From contig NZ_CP097128.1 in the NCBI RefSeq assembly GCF_023330685.1, positions 496,001-560,000 of the forward strand: 64,000 bases of DNA, written 5' to 3'. The position numbers and the translations under genes were made by a program. Below, one piece after another: positions 61,916-64,000 of the stretch (its first letter is position 1; every line of letters begins with the position of its first letter). This DNA is from Conexibacter sp. DBS9H8 (GTDB lineage Bacteria > Actinomycetota > Thermoleophilia > Solirubrobacterales > Solirubrobacteraceae). Under the pieces are notes generated by a model. That model saw nothing but the letters and a program-made list of their open reading frames with translations, was not told the origin of the DNA and made no database searches.

Positions 61916-62050
61916 CTAGACCGTGAGCCGCTTGCGGCCCTTGTCGCGACGGCGCTTGAGCAGGTCACGGCCAGCTTTGGTCTGCATCCGCTCGCGGAAC
62001 CCGTGCGTGCGGGCGCGCTTGCGCTTCTTCGGTTGATAGGTGCGTTTCAT
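61916..62050 (-). CDS. rpmH: 50S ribosomal protein bL34
   Basis: 44 residues: [20 protein letters not shown], then [20 protein letters not shown] and RLTV. Exactly the size and sequence of bL34. ATG 62050, TAG ends at 61916. First gene of the minus-strand origin operon. Confidence 0.97.
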   Translation of the reverse strand: MKRTYQPKKRKRARTHGFRERMQTKAGRDLLKRRRDKGRKRLTV

Positions 62051-62275
62051 CGTTCTCCAGAACCTACCCAGGGGGAATCGGCGACCGAGTATACGCAGGC
62101 GCTGACGGCGGCCGAAAACCTCCGGTGGACCGGCCGCGCGATTTTTCCGCGCATTGCGTGATGGGTCCTACCAGACCGCCCGGACGGCGAGAGTGCGCTG
62201 TTATATTCGCCCCCCCGGCCGGACCTTCCGGCCCACCTCGATACGTACGGTCCCCCGACCGAGGAGCCGCCGGAG
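62051..62275. promoter_or_regulatory. divergent rpmH/dnaA promoter region
   Basis: 225 bp. On the minus strand TATACT (62088-62093) is a good -10 for rpmH. On the plus strand TATATT (62202-62207) is a -10-like element for dnaA, in a GC-rich surround. No clear cluster of DnaA boxes is visible, although origin-proximal boxes of non-standard sequence cannot be excluded. Confidence 0.5.
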
Positions 62276-63649
62276 TTGCCTGTGCACCTCGAGATGACGC
62301 ATGCCTGGCAGCGAGCCCGCGCAGAGTTGCGCCGCCTCGTCGGGGACTCGACCTTCGAGATCTGGCTCGCAGGGCTCGAGTGCGCCGACTGGGACGGGAC
62401 GACCGTCACCCTCAGCGCCCCCGTGGCCACCCAGGCGTGGGTGGCCAGCCGGTTCGCCCGCGCCCTTCAGCGCAGCGTGCACAGCGCGTTCGGCCCCCAC
62501 GCCCGACTCGCCTTCACCACCACCAGCACCCCCGGCCACTCGACAGTCCAGCGGCCGCCCCGACCCGACGGCGTCACCGACCCGCGGGCCGACCTGGAGC
62601 GCTTCATCCCGCGCTACACCTTCGACCAATTCATCATCGGCGACGCCAACCGACTCGCACACGCCGCCGCCCTCGCCGTGGCCGAGCACCCCGGACACGC
62701 CTACAACCCACTCTTCCTCTATGCGCCTCCCGGACTTGGCAAGACCCACCTCCTGCATGCAATCGCGAACTACATCTCGACCTACGACCCGCATACGCGC
62801 GTGCGCTACACGACGGTCGAGTCGTTCACCAACCGTTTCCTTGCCGCCCTCCAACAGCGGTCGACAGCGGCGTTCAAAGCCCTCCACCGTGACGCAGACG
62901 TCCTCCTGATCGACGACGTGCAGTTCCTCGCCGCCAAGGCGAAGACGGAGGAGGAGTTCTTTCACACCTTCAACGCCCTCTATGACAACGGCCACCAGGT
63001 CGTCATCACCGCCGACCGGCTCCCGCGCCAGATGGCCGGCCTCGAGGATCGGCTGCGGGCCCGTTTTGAGGCCGGCCTCGTCACTGAGATCGCGCCACCG
63101 ACCCGGGCGACCCGAATCGCCATTCTGCGCAAGCGCGCCGCGTTGGACGAGATCACCGTGCCCGACGAGACCGTTCTGGAGTTGATCGCGGACCGAATCC
63201 AGGACAACGTGCGGGCTCTGGAAGGCGCACTCATCCGCGTCGTCGCCCACCACTCGCTCACAGGCCGGCCGCTCGACGCCGCCCTGGCCGCCGACGTCCT
63301 CGAGCCGCTGCACCCGGGACCCTCACACCCGGCGGGAGCAAGTCTCTCGCTCGAGCGCATCCAAACCCTCGTTGCCGGACACTTCGGAGTCTCCGTCGCC
63401 GACCTCTGCTCCAGCCGACGGACCGCCGTCCTCACCTGGCCCCGCCAACTCGCGGTCTTCCTCAGCCGGGAGCTCACCGGGGCATCCCTGCAGGCCATCG
63501 GCGACGCTTACGGAGGCCGCAACCACGCGACCGTCCTGCACGCCTGCCAGCGCGTCAGCGAACGGACGCAAGCGAGCAGCGAGGACGCGGCGGAGTTGAC
63601 ATCTCTGCGTTCGCTGTTGACAGCCGCCGGCGCCGACCGCAGTTGCTGA
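62276..63649 (+). CDS. dnaA: chromosomal replication initiator DnaA
   Basis: 457 residues. Domain I (RAELRRLVGDSTFEIWLAGL), Walker A PPGLGKTHLLHAIANY, Walker B VLLIDDVQFLAAK, the sensor-II region and the C-terminal DNA-binding signature GDAYGGRNHATVLHACQRV are all present. The start is TTG 62276 with GAGGAG before it, or GTG 62282 or ATG 62294. Domain II is short. It opens the origin. Domain I resembles that of the rep protein at 54.1 kb. Confidence 0.96.
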   Translation: MPVHLEMTHAWQRARAELRRLVGDSTFEIWLAGLECADWDGTTVTLSAPVATQAWVASRFARALQRSVHSAFGPHARLAFTTTSTPGHSTVQRPPRPDGVTDPRADLERFIPRYTFDQFIIGDANRLAHAAALAVAEHPGHAYNPLFLYAPPGLGKTHLLHAIANYISTYDPHTRVRYTTVESFTNRFLAALQQRSTAAFKALHRDADVLLIDDVQFLAAKAKTEEEFFHTFNALYDNGHQVVITADRLPRQMAGLEDRLRARFEAGLVTEIAPPTRATRIAILRKRAALDEITVPDETVLELIADRIQDNVRALEGALIRVVAHHSLTGRPLDAALAADVLEPLHPGPSHPAGASLSLERIQTLVAGHFGVSVADLCSSRRTAVLTWPRQLAVFLSRELTGASLQAIGDAYGGRNHATVLHACQRVSERTQASSEDAAELTSLRSLLTAAGADRSC

Positions 63650-63760
63650 CAGACTCCGCCTCGGCGGTCGACACAACTCCCGCCCAAACTGGCGTTTTTT
63701 CTCGCGTTTCCATCATTTCCACATCTCTATGACTTCTTCCTTCTGCTTGAGGTATTCACC
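63650..63760. other. dnaA-dnaN intergenic gap, candidate oriC part
   Basis: 111 bp, notably richer in A/T and homopyrimidine runs than the surroundings. ATTTCCACA at ~63715 is a near-match to the DnaA box (TTWTNCACA). dnaA-dnaN gaps are common oriC sites in actinobacteria, but this one is short and has few boxes, so it is at most part of the origin. Confidence 0.4.
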
Positions 63761-64000
63761 GTGAAGATCTCCCTCGACCGCGAACTGTTCCTCAGCCACC
63801 TCCAGACCGTCGCGCGGGTCGCTTCGACCCGGAGCGCGATCTCCGCGCTGTCGGGCGTCCAACTGCTCGCCGAGTCTGGGCGCTGCGAACTGCGGGCCAC
63901 CGACACCGACGTCAGCCTTCGGGTGCCTCTGCCCGCCGAGGTGAGCCGGGAGGGAATGGCCGTCCTTCCAGCCCGGCTCCTCCTAGACGTCGTCCGCTCA
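63761..64000 (+). CDS. dnaN: DNA polymerase III beta subunit (sliding clamp), 5' part
   Basis: GTG 63761 (GAGG upstream): translation gives MKISLDRELFLSHLQTVARV, then ASTRSAISALSGVQLLAE and ELRATDTDVSLRVPLPAEVS, the N-terminal domain of the clamp. The gene runs off the right edge after 80 residues. Standard position after dnaA. Confidence 0.93.
   Translation, partial: MKISLDRELFLSHLQTVARVASTRSAISALSGVQLLAESGRCELRATDTDVSLRVPLPAEVSREGMAVLPARLLLDVVRS

Noticed and set aside
63650..63760. A full oriC with a DnaA-box cluster in the dnaA-dnaN gap
   Set aside because: Only one near-match box is visible; the claim is limited to a possible part of the origin.

Overview
The window is GC-rich throughout and carries the chromosomal replication-origin neighbourhood of an actinobacterium. 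The right end (56.7-64.0 kb) reads, on the minus strand, rpmH-rnpA-yidD-yidC-khpB-(LAGLIDADG-type ORF)-rsmG-parA-parB, with dnaA and the start of dnaN diverging on the plus strand. A high-GC Gram-positive outside the best-studied families, perhaps Thermoleophilia/Solirubrobacterales, is my inference from gene order, the F420-type oxidoreductase and the P450/BVMO content; no rRNA is present to confirm it.

Region 1 (1-21.2 kb) is a catabolic cluster: an F420-type oxidoreductase, two hotdog thioesterases, an MFS exporter, a transglutaminase-like protein, two acyl-CoA dehydrogenases, a BtrH-type protein, two Baeyer-Villiger monooxygenases (BVMOs), two short-chain dehydrogenases, three P450s plus a truncated fourth, an alpha/beta hydrolase, an ABC1/AarF kinase-like protein and two TetR regulators. 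Most genes overlap by ATGA/GTGA and so form long operons. Oxidation of a hydrophobic (sterol-, terpenoid- or alicyclic-like) compound followed by CoA-dependent degradation fits the gene set, but the substrate is unknown. Two operator families are visible. One 16-bp palindrome (core GCACC-N4-6-GGTGC) sits 25-26 bp upstream of the -10 element at four promoters. A second 18-bp palindrome surrounds the TetR gene at 17.05 kb.

Region 2 (21.2-56.5 kb) is a mosaic accessory island ending at the 3' end of a tRNA-Ile(GAT) gene. It holds a PIN toxin-antitoxin locus split by an IS110-family element, a mobilisation module (MobC, relaxase, oriT-like repeats), large secreted proteins, an excisionase-like HTH gene, a SLATT-domain gene followed by a SIR2-like gene (candidate defence pair), an IS66 remnant, a second IS110-like element, an unrecognised three-gene set bordered by an IS256-family element, an IS5-family element with a -1 slippery heptamer, an ECF sigma/YCII/MFS set, and a nested insertion in which an acetyltransferase gene is split by an IS110 element that is itself split by a serine-recombinase element. 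Next to the tRNA is a plasmid-like replication/partition module: an HTH protein with a C-terminal DnaA-domain-I-like segment, ParA with an in-gene 12-bp repeat array, and a ribbon-helix-helix protein.

Region 3 (56.5-64 kb) is the conserved origin region. Five genes in regions 1-2 carry frameshifts that each vanish if one base is restored to a short homopolymer. This is either recent decay or a consensus error, so these genes may be intact in the organism.
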